NCBI GenBank assembly: GCA_007449985.2
Contig: VIIQ02000709.1
Span: 1-64,000 of the forward strand
Source: Desmodesmus armatus
Lineage: Eukaryota > Chlorophyta > Chlorophyceae > Sphaeropleales > Scenedesmaceae
Length of the DNA stretch: 64,000 bases
Direction: 5' to 3'
Position numbers and translations under genes: made by a program
Notes under the pieces: generated by a model
What the model saw: only the letters and a program-made list of their open reading frames with translations
Told to the model about the DNA's origin: nothing
Databases searched by the model: none
Shown: positions 46,705 through 57,553 of the stretch, in pieces
Layout of the letters: the number at the start of each line of letters is the position of its first letter
How positions within the stretch are numbered: the first letter of the stretch is position 1

Positions 46705-49198
46705 GCAGCGGCAGCAGCAGCAGCAGCAGCAGGGGCAGCGTTGATGGCATGGTCTTGGATACGCCTGATGTGTTGAAGGGTACCAGCAGCTTCCTGCAGC
46801 GTCCCATCTATGACATGCATGTTGATGCACAACTGCCGCTTGGAGGGTTGGCGACGTAAAGGTTGACCAGAAGAGCCAAGCCGACAGGCCACAGCAGTCC
46901 AACCTGCTCTCCCTGATAGTGGATCCCACTGCAGTGTCACCATCGCCACTCACTCCCTCACTCACTTTGATGCGTCAGTGGCGAGGTGTGCATCCACCAG
47001 GTGCACTGCTGCCAGCCTGTAGTGCCACTGGCTGGTCACAGCCTCCAACACCTGGACACACCAAAAGATATAGCGAGCACCTGAGCTGCATTGCATGCTT
47101 GATGCATGGCAGAAGGGAGACTCATGCTGGAGCTGTAGGGTTGTGGGATAGCAGGTCTGGCATCAGCAGTGCTCCGGCCAACACCCTGTTTGCAAACCAT
47201 TACAGAGGATTCAAGCCCTGCCGCCCTCCCATCCTGCTTTGCCTGACGCCCTAACTCACCGCCAGATGTCACAGCATCCCCCCCCCCCCCCGTCAACCCC
47301 CCTACCCCCTTTTCCTCGCACCTTACCCATCAACCCCACCCCCTATCCCCTGGCCCCAACCCCAACCCCTCAATCTTCGTCCACACACACCCCCCCCCCC
47401 CCCCCCCCCGGGGTCCCCCTCAAACCCCCTACCCTACCCCCCTTCCCGAACCACCTACCCCCCCCCTCACACCTTGCCCGTGACCCCCGACCCCCTATCC
47501 CCCTCCCCCAACCCCGTGCCTCCCCCCACTCTGCCCCCCCCCCCACCTGCTTGAAAGCCTCCTGCCCTGTGAAGAGCTCCACCTGTCCAGGGCAGTCAAA
47601 TATGAAGTAGTGGTTTGATGCAGCCAGGGGTTCCAGCCGCTCCTGCAGCCAGTCAAGGTTGGCTGCTAGGTACTCCATGCAGTACAAAATGCCTGGAGGG
47701 GGGGGAGTAGGGTACATGGGCAGATACAGCGGGGGGGGGGGGGGGAGTAGGGTATGTGGGGGAGGGGCAGTAGGGTACGTGGGGGAGGGGGAGTAGGGTA
47801 CAGGGGCAGATACAGCTGGTGGGAAACCAGCTAGCACCATTAGGTGGCAAGCAACACACCCAGTAGCTCATGCACAACTGCTGCACCTGCCCGAAAGGAG
47901 ATGGTCTCCAATTCATCCACACTTCACCACACAGCTGCAGGGCACATCTCCACCCCAGCAACCAATTCCTTTTAGTACCACTCAGCACACCCCTCTCTTC
48001 TTGTCCCACCCAGCACACACCACTAAAAAGTAGCAGACAAGCACCCCCCACTCCTTCGACGCCCAACCACACATACCTATCACCAAACATGCAACCCTGC
48101 CTGACTTAGGTCCTAGTCCCAACTTACCGATGCACATATTCACCCCAGAAACCCCATTCCCTGACACTCTCTGCAATTTGCACGCCTTTACCCCCCCCCC
48201 CCCCCGTGTCCCCACGCATTCCCCTACCTCCGTTGGGCCCCAGTCCCAGGGTGTCCATGCTCATAACCACCCCAGCAACCCCATGCCCTCACACTCTGCA
48301 CTCTGCACACCCAAATTGCCCCCCCCCCCCCCTACCCCCCCCCCCCCCCCCCCCGCGCACGCGCCCCCTACCTCCGTTGGGCCCCAGTCCCAGGTTAGTC
48401 ATGACTGCCTCGAGGTCCACCAGGTCTGACACATCTACAGCGGGGCTGTAGGGCAGCACGTCATTCGCAGGGTCTAGGTTGATGAGGGCAACCTGTGACG
48501 GAGCGGAAAGGGGGTTGGGCGGGTGGAGGGAGGGGGGGATGGAGGGGCGGGGGGGGGGGGGGGGGGGGGGGTGCAGGTTGAGGAAAGGCAGTGGCATGTG
48601 TGTGGTGTGTGTACTTTATGTGGGGCCGGATCTGAAGCTACTGGTGTGTGAAAAGGGGTTGTGGAGCAGCCAGTTGTCCTCGGCTTTCCTACCTGCTGCT
48701 TCCGCTGCCAAAGAAAGTGCTACCAAACGAGGGCCCAACAAGTCGTTGGCTGTCGTACTGAAGGTGGCCAAAGTCCTACCTACCTAGTAGACCCCTCAGC
48801 ACTGCTGTGAAACCTGCACACCTGGTCCCCCCCCTCCCCAAAGGTCAAATACGGCCCAACTGGGGCAATCACTGCTAGGCTGCACTGCCAGCTGGTGGTT
48901 TACAATAATAAGCAAACTTCAGTTCCCAACATACAGCATGCACAGCACTGTCACAGCGTGCGGTTTCAAATCAGGTTTGTGCCACAACGGTGCAAAGGGG
49001 TGGGGTGTCAGAGTTGTCAGTGTTTTCCTCAACTGCAACCACTGCAATGGAGAGGTGCAGTGGTTGCGATTGTGGACAAGGGCCCAGCCAGAGGTTGCGC
49101 ACCTTTCGTCCCAGTGCTGTGAGGTACTGGCTGACTCCATTGCAGTAGGTTGTCTTGCCGCTGCCAGGGGGACCGATCACCAGCTGACCAAACGGCAT
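44522..49198 (-). CDS. GPN2: GPN-loop GTPase 2, eight exons
   Basis: Exons on the minus strand: 49198-49103, 48492-48372, 47692-47547, 47051-46966, 46648-46542, 46062-45902, 45450-45377, 44888-44522. All introns are GT-AG and every phase agrees, giving 385 residues from ATG at 49,198. Motifs: P-loop GPPGSGKT (9-16), INLDPAN (36-42), GPN signature LGPNGG (68-73), DCPGQVEL (105-112), AVHLVD, and SKVD specificity motif (174-177), ending in the family's QEKY motif near the C-terminus. GPN2 works with GPN1 and GPN3 in assembly and nuclear import of RNA polymerase II (family knowledge). The protein is longer than the roughly 310 residues usual in animals because of a serine, glutamine and alanine-rich tail encoded by CAG/GCC repeats. 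Introns are full of sense-strand G runs and CTG repeats. Confidence 0.93.
44926..44946 (+). repeat. Interstitial telomeric repeat, (TTTAGGG)3
   Basis: Three perfect plant-type TTTAGGG units, within GPN2 intron 7 and about 36 bp from its acceptor. It is flanked by unique sequence on both sides, so it is internal, not a chromosome end. Confidence 0.93.
45193..45355. repeat. 33-bp tandem repeat in GPN2 intron 7
   Basis: About five units containing CACATGACCAATGCGACA followed by a variable CTCATGAACCCC part. On the GPN2 strand the repeat has no stop, so if intron 7 is retained, translation continues through 11-residue repeats (CRIGHVV-type) to a stop at 45,115. Confidence 0.88.
45680..45737 (-). 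repeat. Extra copy of the GPN2 exon 6 end and its donor
   Basis: On the minus strand this repeats GGCCTGGTGGG.TTCACACC and ACTGGC.ATACAG|GTGGGC, the last eleven codons of exon 6 with the 5' splice site. It lies about 200 bp into intron 6. Confidence 0.85.
45842..45882 (-). repeat. Second, degraded copy of the GPN2 exon 6 donor
   Basis: Repeats TCACACCACTGGCATAACAT followed by GTGGGCCTTGC directly after the real donor. The changed base before GT weakens it as a splice site. Confidence 0.8.
46069..46101. repeat. (CAG)n run at a GPN2 acceptor
   Basis: About eleven CAG triplets, read as CTG on the GPN2 strand, end a few bases before the exon 6 acceptor and occupy the place of the polypyrimidine tract. 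Confidence 0.85.
46660..46735. repeat. Long interrupted CAG run in GPN2 intron 4
   Basis: About twenty-five triplets, mostly CAG with two CGG-type interruptions, just upstream of the exon 5 acceptor on the GPN2 strand. Confidence 0.88.
47281..47545. repeat. Poly-C rich part of GPN2 intron 3
   Basis: C runs and CCCCAACC-type simple sequence; on the sense strand this intron is G-rich. Further runs are at 47,731, 48,190, 48,320 and 48,340 in introns 1 and 2. Confidence 0.8.
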
Positions 49199-50584
49199 GC
49201 CTGCCTGGCCTGGAGGCCCCTGCCCACTCCTGCTCCTGCGCCTGCTCCTGCAGTTGCTACTGCTGCGACTGCTGCTGCTGCTTGTACCTCACAGGTAGGT
49301 GGAGTCTGCTATTGTTCACCGAGTTGTTGCTGGCTTGTTGGCTATGGTGGACTCCTGAGGCAACTGCTGCTGATGACACTGATTCTGCTGTTGCAGGAAG
49401 ATAACTCCCACAGGCAGGCCCGTCTCTGCAATGGTGAGCTGTGCTGCAGGAACTACTTGACCATCCAATGGAAAGTTATAGGAAATCACAGTGCTGCCTC
49501 TGGAAGGGCAGGCAGCGCAGCCAACTGAAGAAACAGTAAGAACAGCCTGGCACCGCAGATTATTGTTTCGATCGCAGCTGGGCTGTCACAGTTTCAGAGC
49601 GGTATGTGTGAGTGAATTGTCGTTTGGTTCTGCAGGTAGGTGTCTGTGTCTTTCACCAGTGCAGATTAGTCTTGGGCATGATCGATCTCAACTGCTTTTT
49701 GAATGTGACTTGAGGCCCTGTTCTGATGGTGTGACCACAAGCATGTTTTGATGATTTGATGCAGTGCATAGCACCTTCGTCGCCACTGTTCTGCATCTTA
49801 AGATGAATCAAATCAAAGCATAGATCAAAGCAGCATGAAAGACTCACTGGACACCCACTGCAGGGCAGACATGATCCAACATGCCTCAGGTCAGGTTCAA
49901 ACAGGGGAAGTTACGCAGGTGTGGCTTCATCAGCACACTGGACCACCCAGCATGGCATGCATGCCTGGATCAGCAGTGGCATGCTGTGAAGTGCTGTGTG
50001 TTGCCGTAACTGCAGTTACCTCCTAAAAAGACAGCTTCAAGCCATTTAACCTTGCGTCAGATGGTTGCTGGATTATTCACCCTGTCAGGCTGACACCCAA
50101 CAGTCTGTCTGACAGACAGCCTGTGTCAGCAACACAGCGGCATCGTGGAACGCGCTGGTCTGCCACTCAGCTCATTACCTCCAAGTATCATGAGATTCGC
50201 TGAGTTGATGCTCCCAGTGTCAGCAGCGGATACACATCCGGACAAGGCAATGGATCTGCATTCTAGGCAAGGTCATCCCTTGCTTGCAGCTGTGATATAG
50301 GGCCCCTAGAGTGTTTGCTCTCTACATGCCACAGCTGAGCCAGCACAGTCCAGTCAGTACATTGTTGTGCATGCGGCCTTGCCTCCTTTTTTGCCATGGC
50401 ACTGAAGACCTGCCATGCAGTCGGCCCCCCCTGCCGTGTTTGTTTGATCGCCACTGCAATCTCAATTGTCTTGCATGCTGCTTAGCAGACAGTTCACACA
50501 GCTCAGCAGCTGACCACCACCTGCATGCATCAGCAATACATGAAGCAGTGCACAGCCCGTCCCAAACCCAGAAAATATATTGCC
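49199..50584. other. Upstream region of GPN2, no firm gene
   Basis: Contains the GPN2 promoter by position, but no TATA-like or other element stands out. A plus-strand frame after the acceptor TGCTGTTGCAG (49,397-49,528, ending AASGRAGSAAN) could be a terminal exon of another gene; support is weak. Confidence 0.3.
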
Positions 50585-51790
50585 TGCCTGCCGTACTCCC
50601 TTCAGCCTTACAGAAATGACAAGAAGTGGTGCCGCTGGAGGGGCATGTGGGGCACTGCTGATCTACATGCACTCCCACTATGTTATACCTGCTGGCGGTC
50701 AATCAGCTGGCAAGATGTGCAGCAGGGGACAGTGCTATGCAGTGTGTGTCTTTGCCCTGCTGCTGCAGGCACAGCAGCATCACCGATGCAGACCTGACAG
50801 GTGAGGGGCCAACCAGAGGGGGGGGGGGTGCACAGCATGCCCGGGTTTCGAGATGACAAACGAGCAGCTGCAGGAACAAAAAGATGCTGGCAACAAGCAG
50901 CTGCAGGAGCAATCAGATGTTGTGTTGGAACCCGTTGTTCCCAATGGGATCCTGGGGTGTACTAAAGAGTGTTCACACAACAAGCGGCACATCACTCTTG
51001 GAAACTCATTCATTCAATTGGTTTGGCCGTCTGGTGCGTCAAAGTGTGCATTGTGTGTGTGCTGGTGCTCACGAGGTCTTTGCAAGCAGCTTTGTGCCTT
51101 TGAGCGTGCTGCTGTGCTTTGTTGCTGCTGGCGCCGGTGTGGTACAAGCCTGCTGCTGCTGCCAGGCCCCATGCTCATATTGGGTGACCCTACAGGAGCA
51201 CGAGGGGCCCTCTTCATAGCAGCTGCACCCTAGGCAGCAGCGGTGGCGGCAGTGCCAGGCAGCAATTGAGACTGTTGCTGTTGCTGCAATGGCTGTTTGT
51301 TGCAGCACGGCGGTAATGACATCAGCGCTGCAGGAATCCTGCTGTTGTGCAGGTGCTGGCTGACAGGTGAGAGGGACAGGGAGCCTGACGCATGCATCAG
51401 CACACACAAAGCGTAATCCATAGGCTGTGCATAGTGCTTTTCAGCAATGCAGTGTCTCAGCTGGGACCCCCTCCAGGCATGATGTTGCTGGCTGTTTCAG
51501 ATCAGGCACTTGATGCACTCTCAGCACTCTCTGCTAGCATGTGTAGGTGGGTTGTGTGATTACATGGATGTCATTTTGCATGTTTCATGCCTAGCAGCAT
51601 CGCAGGGGCACTGCATTGGTCCAGGCTCATGCTGTTTGCACCAACAGTAGCGCTTGGTAGTGCCACCCCTGATTATCGCCGCTGTTGCTGCTTTTGCCGC
51701 TGTCCTGTGTGAGCGCAGGGCCCAGGCGCGTGTCGTGATAGGGATGATGTCGTCAAACGCCAAAAGATGCACTGCAGCATAAGGGCTGTC
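50585..51790 (+). repeat. Block duplicated at 59,230-60,450 (left copy)
   Basis: Three collinear segments match the right copy with many changes: 50,670-50,815 (HSHYVIPAGGQSAG frame ending at a GTGAGG donor), 51,050-51,380 (LLCFVAAGAGVVQ frame) and 51,590-51,790 (CTCATGCTGTTTGCACCAAC). The frames in this copy are interrupted, for example by a 4-base length difference after the codons for GVV and by stops. It is probably a decayed gene duplicate or element. Confidence 0.55.
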
Positions 51791-52105
51791 TGGATCTCCT
51801 GCTGGCTGCCGCTGGGGTGCTAGCGGGTCCAGCCTGAGGGCACCCACTGAGGCCATGAGGCAACCTGGACCGTAGGCATGTGGTCATAGATGCAGCTGCT
51901 TCTGGAGCTGTGTGTGGCGCCTGGGCAGTGTTTTGTTTGCAGCGCTGTCCTCATGGACATGCAAGGGCCCCCATCGTGAGGCTGCATGGCCTGCAGTGGT
52001 GTGTGATTATGTCGTGGGTGTGATCTCCAGACCTTGATGACTTCAGAGGTCTGCCTCTGCTGTGCATTATGATGCTGATGATCCCCACTGCAATGACCTG
52101 TTGGT

Positions 52106-52567
52106 GTGTGTGTGTTGGCTGGTCGCACTGACTCTTCTGAAGATTGCTACCTCATTGTTGAAAGGGGCAGTCACTCCCTTGTTGCTATTTTTGCTATTAC
52201 CCGGCCACAAGCAGCACATCTTTTCGTCTTTGTGCCCAGACCGCCTGGTGTCTTTCATGCACTTTTTTTTGGTAGGTATAAGGGTGGAAGTTTGTCTGTT
52301 TTGCACACAATGCGCTGCAAACTTGTTGTATCATATGCTGTCGCCTTTGCCTGCAAGGCGGGCTCGTGCATTGCGTCCTGGAGCATGGTCTTTGTGGCCG
52401 CACCCCTGCATGTGGGGTTGCATAGCATGCGCATCTCACGCCAGAAGATAGCTACTAGTGCAGTGTGCTGTTACATTGCACATTTGTCAACTGCACATAC
52501 CCACTTGCAAGTGGATATGCGTGGCACACATACAATGCATACTGATAGGCAACAACCCATCATGTGA
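52106..52567 (+). CDS. Open frame, function unknown
   Basis: A 153-codon plus-strand frame without ATG at its start, reading TDSSEDCYLIVERGSHSLVA and VFVPRPPGVFHALFFG. T-rich codons unlike neighbouring candidate exons. Possibly an exon; boundaries not set. Confidence 0.2.
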   Translation: MCVLAGRTDSSEDCYLIVERGSHSLVAIFAITRPQAAHLFVFVPRPPGVFHALFFGRYKGGSLSVLHTMRCKLVVSYAVAFACKAGSCIASWSMVFVAAPLHVGLHSMRISRQKIATSAVCCYIAHLSTAHTHLQVDMRGTHTMHTDRQQPIM

Positions 52568-52767
52568 TTGTGTATGCTTTGAATGTATTGTTGACGTCAC
52601 AGTCACGCTCCCTGGCAACATGTTGGTCAAACTGAAGCGAATGCTCATAATTCGCTGATTATGCATTGGTCACAGCAGACCCTGACAACACCAGCACAAG
52701 CGCAGCGGCCAAATCTACTGCAGAGAGGCCGCAGTGCTGCTGAACAGCAAGTCAGCACTCAGCACAC

Positions 52768-53124
52768 ATGGTGCACCTCTTCACACTTGAGCTGCAACGT
52801 CACGCTGTATGGTACAAACCAGCTGCCTTGGGGGAGGTGGCCCAAAGGACATCATGTATCCTGATTGATAATATCGATCAACGTCGCCTGGTGGGCACCA
52901 TCCAGGCTGCACCACATAACCTTCCTGCTGAACAGTGTTGCCAGGTGCTGGCTGCAATCGCAACAGCCTCATTGCCAGCTGCAGCGCAGGTGCAGTATGG
53001 CATCGTCATATCCAACGCCACCCTGCACACAGCCAGTTACCACATACAACAGGGCAGAGCACAGGGCAGCAGTTGCTCACCACGATGGATGTTGGACAAC
53101 CTGGGGTTGACTGCCACTCAGTAA
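52768..53124 (+). CDS. Open frame, 118 residues, function unknown
   Basis: ATG at 52,768, TAA at 53,122. It starts MVHLFTLELQRHAVWYKPAA, continues with ILIDNIDQRRLVGTIQAAPH and VQYGIVISNATLHTASYHIQ. Balanced composition, no low complexity. The end overlaps a donor-like ACTCA|GTAAGTG, so it may splice onward. No family recognised. Confidence 0.4.
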   Translation: MVHLFTLELQRHAVWYKPAALGEVAQRTSCILIDNIDQRRLVGTIQAAPHNLPAEQCCQVLAAIATASLPAAAQVQYGIVISNATLHTASYHIQQGRAQGSSCSPRWMLDNLGLTATQ

Positions 53125-53372
53125 GTGTGTCACTGACGGGCATATTCGTGGCTGCTAGCACTGAGTCCAACTGCGGACCCCATGGATTTCGGCCAGCAGC
53201 CTGAGTACCCTTTTGCTTGGCAAGCAGCCTGAGTACCCTGACGCATGTACAGTCTGCACTTGCAAGTCGCCGACTTTGGGAACGGTTTCCAAAGACCCTG
53301 GAGTGTGTTGTTAGCTGGAACCACTGCTTTGAAATAACCCTTCCCCACACACTCTTGACTGCACACTCACCG

Positions 53373-55028
53373 TCACTGGGGGGCCAGTGCCACAGCCGCC
53401 CGCAGCACCACTTCTCGGTCTTTGTGGTTGAGCAAGCGCCGCAGCAGCTTGCGCCACACCGGCTCGTCGATATGGCCATCGTCACCGTCATCAGAGTTCT
53501 GGCAGCAACAGCAGAAAGCAAGGCAGGGGCATGTTGTGAGTTGCCACATGGCGAGCGGCACTGCCGATGCTGCAGCGCAACAGCCATCAACACATGCTGA
53601 TTGCCCACTAGCTGCACCCAAATGCAGGCTTGGCACAGTACATGGTGCATTGTGCAGTAGCATCCTTACAACCACTTTTGCTGACCTGAAACTATGAACA
53701 TGACCCACTGCAAGCATGCTACGCAGCACGATATGACATGCAAGGAGTGATGCCAGCCAGGCGCTGCTCATATGTCAGTGCCAACTGGTTGCAATACAAA
53801 GACATACAACAGGAACTCTTCTGCCTTCAGTTCTGGATGGGGGAAGGCAGTTCAGACCTTGATCTCACCGTTTGGTCCTCTGAGAAGTCAGTTAGGCAAA
53901 AGGGCTGGATGCTCCCTCCACCCATGTACAGTAGGCAGGTCAGCTGCTTCAGCTTTGCCAGCTGGAGCAGCTGCGCCTCTGCCACGTTCACGCCGTAATA
54001 GGCACACAGCTGCAGCTTTCTCAATCCTGTCAGCTGACACAATGCCTTCAGCTCCTCTGCTGCTGTGGACTCTCCGTGTCCAACTAGCAGTTCGAGTGTA
54101 TGCAGTCCACTCAGTCCCTGCAGCCCAGCCAGCATCTCTGGGTCATACCGCAACTCCATCATGTCCAAAGACGTCAGGGCAGGGCAGCAGAAGGCAAGGC
54201 CTGTTGGAGCCCTCACATAATTGTCATCATCCTCGCCAAGGTACTCCACCCCACCGATGTCCAAGGACCGCAAGCAGGGCAGCTGCTTGCCAGGGGGAAA
54301 CACGTGCTGCCACAAATCTTCGGCCACTGTGCAGCCGCTGATGTCAAGGCATTGTAGCCTGCTGTTTGATGTCAGGCTGGAGTAGGCTGCAGGCGGCGCT
54401 TCATCAGCCAAAGAAAATTCCAGCTTCAGCATGGTCAGCTCCTGCAGGTGCGGTAGGAGGGATAGCAGCTGCTCCACCCCAGCTTCCCTACGAGGTATCT
54501 TGCAGTCGTACAACTTCAGTTGTCGTAGCTGGGGCTTGCCAGTGAGGACACCTGGCTCAACAGCACACCCTGACAGATGTAGGCTCGTCATATTGTGGCA
54601 GGCTGTCAACATGCTAGCAGTGACCCTGCAGGCGTGTCCATCTGTGTTATCACTGTCATCATCGCTGTCGTCTGAATCATCAGAAGTGGAGGACTCTCTG
54701 TCTGACTTTGTGTTGAGCCGAAGGTCAGCTAACCGGGTCAGAGCCTGCAGGGGCTGCAGGACAAGGCCAGCACCGCCGGGGCCTTGCAGTGGGACGTCCT
54801 TGATCTTGAGGTAGGTGAGCTTGGTGAGGGGCCACAACACGCTTGTGGGGAACTGAGCTGGCTGACCGTTGTTGGACAGCTCCCAAATGCTGAGGCGCTG
54901 CAGACCAGCAGGCAACTGTAACAGCGCGTCTGCTGTCTCACAATCGCCAACCAGCTCACAATCCATGATCTCTAGCCCCATGTGGTCTGCTGGGTTGCCA
55001 GCCATCAGGACTTGATTGAAACGCTGTC
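53373..55028 (-). CDS. Leucine-rich-repeat protein, main and last exons
   Basis: Main exon 55028-53869 (phase 1 in, phase 0 out, donor AAACG|GTGAGA) and last exon 53498-53373 (acceptor CTGCCAG, ending VVLRAAVALAPQ, TGA). The protein has LRR-type repeats with LPAGLQRLSI, LTKLTYLKIKDV, LQALTRLADLRL, LQELTMLKLEFS, LPCLRSLDIGG and LTGLRKLQLCA. After the third there is an acidic insert (DDSDDSDDDSDNTDG). It is collinear with the gene at 62,106, including the insert position and the phase-0 intron after CLTD. LRRs act as binding surfaces; with the F-box-like exon at 56,180 the likely role is an SCF substrate receptor. It could also be read from an internal promoter at 55.47 kb with ATG in VLMAGNP. 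Confidence 0.75.
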
Positions 55029-55467
55029 CTGGCTGTGTTGCCCAACGGGCGGTGCTGGCCGGGACGGAGGGTGACAGGCACACACGGAGGGTGCAGGAGG
55101 GCAGAGAGGGGAAGGGAAGAAAGACAGAAGTGCCAAGCTGCTGGCACCTAACCGGTGTGGAGGCTGCCCCGGTGTCTAGGCGCTGCAGGCCTCGTTTCGC
55201 TTCGTGAACACTAGTGTGAAGTGTGCTGTTGTCGCACGACTGGCCCTCTGGGGACGAGAGCTTGTACGATTGCTTGCTGAAAGCTTTGTTGGACAATAAA
55301 ACAGGCAGGCAAAGGCTGCTGTGTGCAGGCAAGGCTGCGGGACCCTTGGGTCGATCAGTCAGGGACCTTGGGTCCTGTGGACAGAAACCAGTTGGAAGCC
55401 TTGTGTTACAAGGGGTGTGTCCAGCAACGGCTGTAGACAAGTCACAAATTGCTGCTGGGGCAGCAGC

Positions 55468-55476
55468 CCTTTTATA
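55468..55476 (-). promoter_or_regulatory. TATA box of a possible internal promoter
   Basis: TATAAAAGG on the minus strand, 440 bp upstream of the main LRR exon and just downstream of the TGCTGAGTCA cluster. Expected transcription start near 55,440. Confidence 0.45.
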
Positions 55477-55489
55477 CCCACAGATTTGG

Positions 55490-55573
55490 TGCTGAGTCAG
55501 ACAACAGAATGCTGAGTCAGACTGCTGAGTCAGATAACAGCTGCTGAGTCAGACAACAGCTGCTGAGTCAGCA
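55490..55573. promoter_or_regulatory. Five TGCTGAGTCAG motifs
   Basis: Copies at 55,490, 55,510, 55,523, 55,542 and 55,561; the last is a full 13-bp palindrome TGCTGAGTCAGCA. TGAGTCA is the classic bZIP (AP-1/Maf type) half-site pair. They lie directly upstream of a TATA box for the minus strand. Whether algal bZIP factors bind is inference. Confidence 0.5.
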
Positions 55574-56179
55574 CCAAGTGACACTTTGCAGGCAAGGCAT
55601 CGCAGTCCCAAACGAGGGGCTGTAGCCAAGCACTAATATGTATTGAAGCCAATGGTGTGGTACTCCCAGCAGCCACACATCTGTTGTGCAAAACACCCGG
55701 GGTCACCCGCAGGTGTGGTGTCACTTGTTGCTGCTGTTTGAGGCTACAGCTGTGAGTACCGCAGCACCATTCACACAAAACTAGCATACGCCAAGTGCAG
55801 TGGCACTCAGCAGGTGCACTGCAACCAGATAGCACAAGTTACTACTGGCTGGAGCTACTAGCAGCTTCCTTGTAGTAGGTCGTAGTAACTACACCCTACA
55901 CGCTGCATTGGTACACTGCTTGGCCAGGCTGATAAGTACATGCTTAGCAGCTTTGAGCACTACTGCAGTACTCCAAGGCTTTGCAGTGCACGCTCGGCGC
56001 CGCGCCGCGCAGGCTGCCATGCAGTAAGTCACACAGGAGTGGGGCTGCCAGTCGCGGGTCACTCCAAGTGAGGCAGCTAATGGTGCAACAGTTGCACTCT
56101 GTACGCCAGCAATCAACTTCGAAAGCAATCCCGACTCCAACTGTTAGCTGCTGACCCGCGGTGTACGTGGAACACCCAC

Positions 56180-56577
56180 CGTGGGGCAACAGCTGCATCT
56201 GCACCCTGAAGGCGGACAAGCTGAGTTCCAGGAGTTGAAGGTTTGGTGGCAGACTGATGGTGAAGTTTTCCTTCCACCCCTACCCTTCAGCTGAAGCTTC
56301 TCCAAGTTCTCACCATACTTGGCAAGGTACATTGTAAAGCTGTCTGCCTTCTGCTGGGTCCACACATCTATGTCAATGCTGCGCAGCACCAGCACAGTTG
56401 CCTGGTGCAGGCTGCTGTGGGCCAGAGCAGCTAGCATCAAGCTGCGGTAATCTTGTTCGTCCGCAAGGCACTTGATCACTGCCATGAGGCAGGGGTCTGG
56501 CAGCGCCAGCAGCCTGCTGAGCCCGTGTGCCTGTGCTGACTGCTGCCTTGCTTGCGGAGGGGGCTGTTCTTGCCGTC
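56180..56577 (-). pseudogene. F-box-like N-terminal exon of the LRR gene, frameshifted
   Basis: From the acceptor CGCCCTTCAG the frame reads LLALPDPCLMAVIKCLADEQ and on to YLAKYGENLEKLQLKG, matching LPDSCLVAVMICLLEDDLQS and onward in the gene at 62,106. At GGGTAGGGG (about 56,283) the homologous reading shifts by one base and resumes as ENFTISLPPNLQLLELSLS up to a donor at 56,180 (CACG|GTGGGT). One extra G in that run would restore a continuous exon whose phase fits the exon at 55,028. It is either a decayed exon or a sequencing indel. Confidence 0.5.
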
Positions 56578-56639
56578 CTGAAGGGCGTCAACAACACCGA
56601 ATTAAGGCAGAGGAACGATTTTCCAAGTCAAGCAATCTC

Positions 56640-57553
56640 ATATTCCCGACGAAAGGGCCGATCGGTGGCCTGGAAGACAACAGCAGCAGCTCATCACTCA
56701 AACAGCCAGCAGCCGGATGCTGCCCTACCTGCAGTCAACCAGGTTTTGATTGAACCTGGTCATGGACTTCAAACCTTTCTCTAGGGCAGCAAGGCGGCAC
56801 GCTGCAGTGGCCATGTGTTGAGAACTGGCGGGTGGGATGCTCGCAGGCGTATAGAAGAGTTGATTTGATCTGAATTTGAACACGAAAATCGGCAATCTGC
56901 ACATTTAGACTTCCTTTAGATGGGGTTGGCCGATCTGACCTCCTGGAGGTGCCTCACACAGTTTTCACACTATTTGAAAGTGGTGACCTGGTCTAACAAG
57001 CTGGGTGTTGTTGGCGTGCGTGACACGTCTGGGTATGTTTAGATACATTACATGATCTCGGCTGGTTCTGCAGCTCATGAGTGACATCTTCAGTGAGCTA
57101 CTCAGGTACTTGAGCGCCGCTCAGCGGCTTGCAGATATGCAATGTGATGTTATTTGATAGATGGTGCCGGGTACAACGGAACATCCCTTGCATGCAGTGT
57201 TTTGTTGAGGTCCCAGTCACCTTCAAGCAGGAAAAGCTTACAGATCCACCCCACGCCCTGCAAGCAGCTTCATAGCCGTGTGCAGCCCCACCTTTTAGCG
57301 CTTTGGGTTGTTGCTGTACCATGCATGCTTGGTCTCAATGTTGTGTGAAAGGCACACATGAGTTGTGCACCCTTGCCTGTTCAGCAGGATTGTCTCTGTT
57401 CCGGAGGAAAGGGAGGAGAGGGGGTGAAAGTCTACGCTTTCGCCAGAGACAGAGACCTGTGGTGATAAGCAGCTGATTGCAGAGATTGACCCCGGTACAA
57501 CATCACCTAGCACTTTGTTTCTCACTTAAACCCTCCGTGTCTGCCACCTGCAG
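56640..57553. other. No recognised gene; possible 5' exons of the LRR gene
   Basis: Minus-strand sequence at 56,645-56,685 (GCCACCGATCGG after CTTCCAG) resembles plus-strand 62,018-62,050 (GCCACGGATCGT after CAGTCCAG) upstream of the paralogue, so a short conserved upstream exon is likely in both. The rest shows nothing firm. Confidence 0.35.

Noticed and set aside
53827..55440. Single 537-codon LRR ORF starting at 55,440
   Set aside because: There is no ATG at that start, and the first 130 residues are unlike the paralogue. The phase-matched acceptor at 55,028 explains the homology better.
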